Origin: JAFGXT01 sp963677165
Lineage (GTDB): Bacteria; Verrucomicrobiota; Lentisphaeria; Victivallales; SZUA-371
Assembly (NCBI GenBank): GCA_963677165.2
Contig: CAXXSX010000002.1
Coordinates: 186,001-250,000, forward strand
Direction: 5' to 3'
Length of the DNA: 64,000 bases
Shown: one piece after another, positions 61,680-64,000 of the stretch
How positions within the stretch are numbered: the first letter of the stretch is position 1
Layout: each line of letters starts with the position of its first letter
The notes under the pieces: model-generated
Told to the model about the DNA's origin: nothing
The model's input: only the letters and a program-made list of their open reading frames with translations
Database searches by the model: none
Program-made: the position numbers and the translations under genes

Positions 61680-63137
61680 ATGAGAAGTTTAATTATCGCG
61701 GCAGCCCTGACCATCGTCTGGACCGTAAACATTTATGCTCAAAACGGTAATATCAAAAAAATATCGTCTGTTGTAAAAATATTCTCGGTTAACAGCAAAC
61801 CAAGCTATTATCAACCCTGGCGCAACTACTCAGATTCCTCCGCTACCGGCTCTGGAGTCGTCATTGCGGGCAACCGAATTCTTACCAATGCGCATATTGT
61901 CGCCAACCAGACATTTCTACAGGTTCGAAAGCAAGGCGACCAGAAAAAATATATAGCCAGGCTTGAAATCGTCGGGCACGAATGTGACCTGGCTCTGCTG
62001 AAAGTTGACGATCCGGATTTTTTCAAAAGTTTGACCCCTCTTGAGTTGGGTCAATTACCCAAACTGCAGGAAAAAGTCAATGTTCTGGGATACCCCATTG
62101 GCGGTGACAATATCTCCGTTACCGAAGGAGTCGTATCCAGAATTGAACCAGTAAAGTACAGCCATAGCGGCCGGGAATTACTGGCAGTTCAAATTGACGC
62201 CGCCATCAATCCGGGCAACAGTGGAGGTCCGGTTGTAGAAGACGGAAAAATTGTCGGAATCGCTTTTCAGGGACTGTCTCAATCGCAGAGCATCGGTTAT
62301 ATGATTCCGGTTCCTGTGATCAAGCATTTTTTAACAGACGTTAAGGATAACAAATACGATGGATTCCCTGAATTTTCCGTATTCGTAGTCAATCTCGAAA
62401 ACCCGGACATGCGCAAATGGCTGAAGATGGATGATGATGACACAGGTGTCATGGTCACCGATGTTCCACTGCCGGAAAAAGCGAAAAACGTTCTCAAGGA
62501 AGATGATGTTATCCTAGAAGTTGATGGAATAAAGATAGCAAATGACGCGACAATTCCTTTCCGTGAAAATGAGGTCATATTTTTTGAATCTCTGTTCTGG
62601 GAAAAATATGTTGGTCAGACAAGTAAGTTGAAAATTCTTCGCGGCGGAAAAAAGATGGTCGTAGAATATCCACTTACCGCGGCCACCAAGCTGGTCCCGG
62701 ACAGAACATTTGATAAACTTCCAACTTATTACCTGATTGGAGGAATGCTATTTGTTCCTCTTACCGTGAACTATCTTGATTCATGGAACAACTGGTGGCG
62801 AAACGCACCGCGCGAACTGGTCAATTACGCTGCTTTCGGACAAATCAAGAAAGATCGTGACGAGATTGTTGTTCTTGCCCAGATGATGGCTGATGAAAGC
62901 AATGTTGGTTATCAGGAACTAAGATACCGTGCGATAAAGAAAATTAACGGGAAAAAGGTCCGTAACCTTGATGAGTTCATCAAAGAGATAGAAAGTATGA
63001 AAGACGGTTTCCTGGAGCTGAAACTTGAAGGATACGCCAAGATAGTGCTTGATATCAAAAAATGCCGGGAAGCCACAGCAAGGGTAATGAAACGCTATCG
63101 CATCCCTGCAGATCGCAGCCAGGACCTCAAAAAGTAG
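61680..63137 (+). CDS. HtrA/DegP-like serine protease with PDZ domain
   Basis: 485 aa. Signal peptide, then a trypsin-like domain with the triad His72 (LTNAHIV), Asp103 (CDLALLKVD) and Ser181 (NPGNSGGPV). A PDZ domain (about 255-330) and a long C-terminal part with a second PDZ-like segment (about 415-470, YRAIKKINGKKVRNLDEFIKEI) follow. It should degrade or refold envelope proteins. It is co-transcribed with the SH3 protein. The stop is adjacent to the yicC stop. Confidence 0.9.
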   Translation: MRSLIIAAALTIVWTVNIYAQNGNIKKISSVVKIFSVNSKPSYYQPWRNYSDSSATGSGVVIAGNRILTNAHIVANQTFLQVRKQGDQKKYIARLEIVGHECDLALLKVDDPDFFKSLTPLELGQLPKLQEKVNVLGYPIGGDNISVTEGVVSRIEPVKYSHSGRELLAVQIDAAINPGNSGGPVVEDGKIVGIAFQGLSQSQSIGYMIPVPVIKHFLTDVKDNKYDGFPEFSVFVVNLENPDMRKWLKMDDDDTGVMVTDVPLPEKAKNVLKEDDVILEVDGIKIANDATIPFRENEVIFFESLFWEKYVGQTSKLKILRGGKKMVVEYPLTAATKLVPDRTFDKLPTYYLIGGMLFVPLTVNYLDSWNNWWRNAPRELVNYAAFGQIKKDRDEIVVLAQMMADESNVGYQELRYRAIKKINGKKVRNLDEFIKEIESMKDGFLELKLEGYAKIVLDIKKCREATARVMKRYRIPADRSQDLKK

Positions 63138-64000
63138 TTATTCGGCGTTCTGAACCTGTTCACGAATCTTTTCAAGTTCAGTCTTCATTTTCACAACCAA
63201 AGGAGATATCTGACAACCGGCGGCTTTATTTCCCAGGGTCGTCGTTTCCCGGAATAACTCCTGGATCAGGAAATCGAGACTGCGCCCTACCGGACCGGTA
63301 GTATTTTTCAGATATCCCTCGAACTGTACGAAATGACTTCTGAGGCGGGTAATCTCTTCCGTAACATCAGCTTTGTCGCAGTAAATAACGACTTCACGAA
63401 GAATTCTTTCATCATCACTGTCAATGATACCAAGGCCGGCATGTTCGAGTTTCTGAAGCAACTTGGTTTTCTGCTGTTCAGGAATATCCGCCGCTAAAGG
63501 TTCAATCTCATCCACCAGCTTTCGCAATACTTGAAGTCGGGAAGCAATGTCTTTACAGATATGCTCACCTTCTTTTTCTTTCATTGCAACCAGTTCGTTC
63601 ACTGCAATATCCAAGGCCTCGGAAAAAGCGATTTCAACCTCAGGAACCTTTAAATTCGGACCGGAAAATTCTATCACGCCCGGAACATCCATAAAATCTC
63701 TGATATGTATTTCATCAGTAAGGCCGAGACCGTTTCCAATCTGCCGTGATTCATCGATAAGGGCCTCCAGCAAAGCGGAATTAAGCTTTACTCCCTCTTT
63801 GGTGGCCTTAGGACCCAACTGCATAAGAACTTTTACGTTTACCGCGCCACGGCTGACAAATTCTCCTACCCGACTACGCAATCCCGGCTCAAAAGAAGAG
63901 AGCTCATTCGGCAACGCCACCCTGATATCAAGTTGCTTACGGTTGATTGAAGTTATTTCAATTGTAAAAGTAATGTCAGCTGTCTGATTTTCCGCAGTGC
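63138..64000 (-). CDS. YicC-family endoribonuclease (5' end outside the window)
   Basis: The frame is open to the edge: 287 codons, including SINRKQLDIRVALPNELSSFEPGLR, before the internal Val that opens the shorter reading. YicC N-domain (ISRGAVNVKVL-like), and the DUF1732 C-domain GRSLDFLIQELFRETTTLGNKA are present. YicC proteins are cytoplasmic RNases; the start lies beyond 64000, so this is the 3' part. Confidence 0.9.
   Translation of the reverse strand, partial: TAENQTADITFTIEITSINRKQLDIRVALPNELSSFEPGLRSRVGEFVSRGAVNVKVLMQLGPKATKEGVKLNSALLEALIDESRQIGNGLGLTDEIHIRDFMDVPGVIEFSGPNLKVPEVEIAFSEALDIAVNELVAMKEKEGEHICKDIASRLQVLRKLVDEIEPLAADIPEQQKTKLLQKLEHAGLGIIDSDDERILREVVIYCDKADVTEEITRLRSHFVQFEGYLKNTTGPVGRSLDFLIQELFRETTTLGNKAAGCQISPLVVKMKTELEKIREQVQNAE

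Overview
The window looks like a stretch of chromosome from a flagellated, Gram-negative bacterium of the PVC group, most likely Lentisphaerota or a close relative. The evidence is indirect. There are L-ring and P-ring flagellar genes, so an outer membrane. There are two type II pseudopilin-like proteins with the motif FTLIELLVVIAIIAILA and a C-terminal 'DGH' box, a DUF4838 secreted protein, and a LacI regulator heading a small glycan operon. All are typical of Lentisphaerae but not exclusive to them. There are no rRNA genes, no tRNA genes and no CRISPR array.

Layout. 1-3.3 kb: end of an unknown gene, then radical SAM/SPASM, SDR and GT2 genes (glycan assembly). 3.6-12.8 kb: a sigma-54-type promoter and the operon flgF-flgG-flgA-flgH-flgI-flgJ(N)-flgN-flgK-53 aa gene-CBS/nucleotidyltransferase-flgL, closed by a strong terminator. 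13-15.1 kb: pseudopilin-like protein and secreted beta-propeller. 15.1-18.4 kb (minus): membrane protein, tsaB, epmA, efp. 18.7-21.8 kb: free-standing 5'-3' exonuclease and recQ. 22-24.5 kb: AT-rich accessory island with small genes, direct repeats and a hairpin-rich leader. 24.6-29.6 kb: rtcB, gpsA, plsY, an M24 peptidase and a HAD phosphatase. 29.6-33.9 kb (minus): lacI, a DUF4838 protein and a pseudopilin, with paired operators. 34-35.1 kb: two repeat elements and a lipoprotein. 35.1-47.3 kb (minus): a second flagellar regulon behind another sigma-54-type promoter: LysM protein, receiver, TPR protein, FlgN-like, sensor kinase, NtrC-type activator, two Maf/MptE-like proteins, FliS, a FliT-like protein and a CxC protein. 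47.7-50.2 kb: PhnD-like binding protein with a histidine-kinase-like protein that lacks the usual phospho-histidine. 50.3-53.8 kb (minus): panD and a minimal Flp/Tad pilin-like set. 53.9-64 kb: thiD, amidase, secreted protein, RmlD-like reductase, a half-length Fur-like protein, nagA, methyltransferase, PilZ, SH3 protein, HtrA-like protease and the 3' part of yicC.

How it fits together. The two flagellar blocks form one programme: rod, rings, hook-filament junction and chaperones in one; sigma-54 activator, kinase, Maf glycosyltransferases and FliS in the other. The nucleotidyltransferase inside flgK-flgL, the tandem Maf genes and perhaps the radical SAM/SDR/GT2 cluster point to a glycosylated filament. 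Several families of short structured repeats lie between operons. The least explained parts are the 23.4-24.5 kb island, the tandem Maf pair with its intervening 149 aa protein, and the PhnD/degenerate kinase pair next to the pilin cluster.
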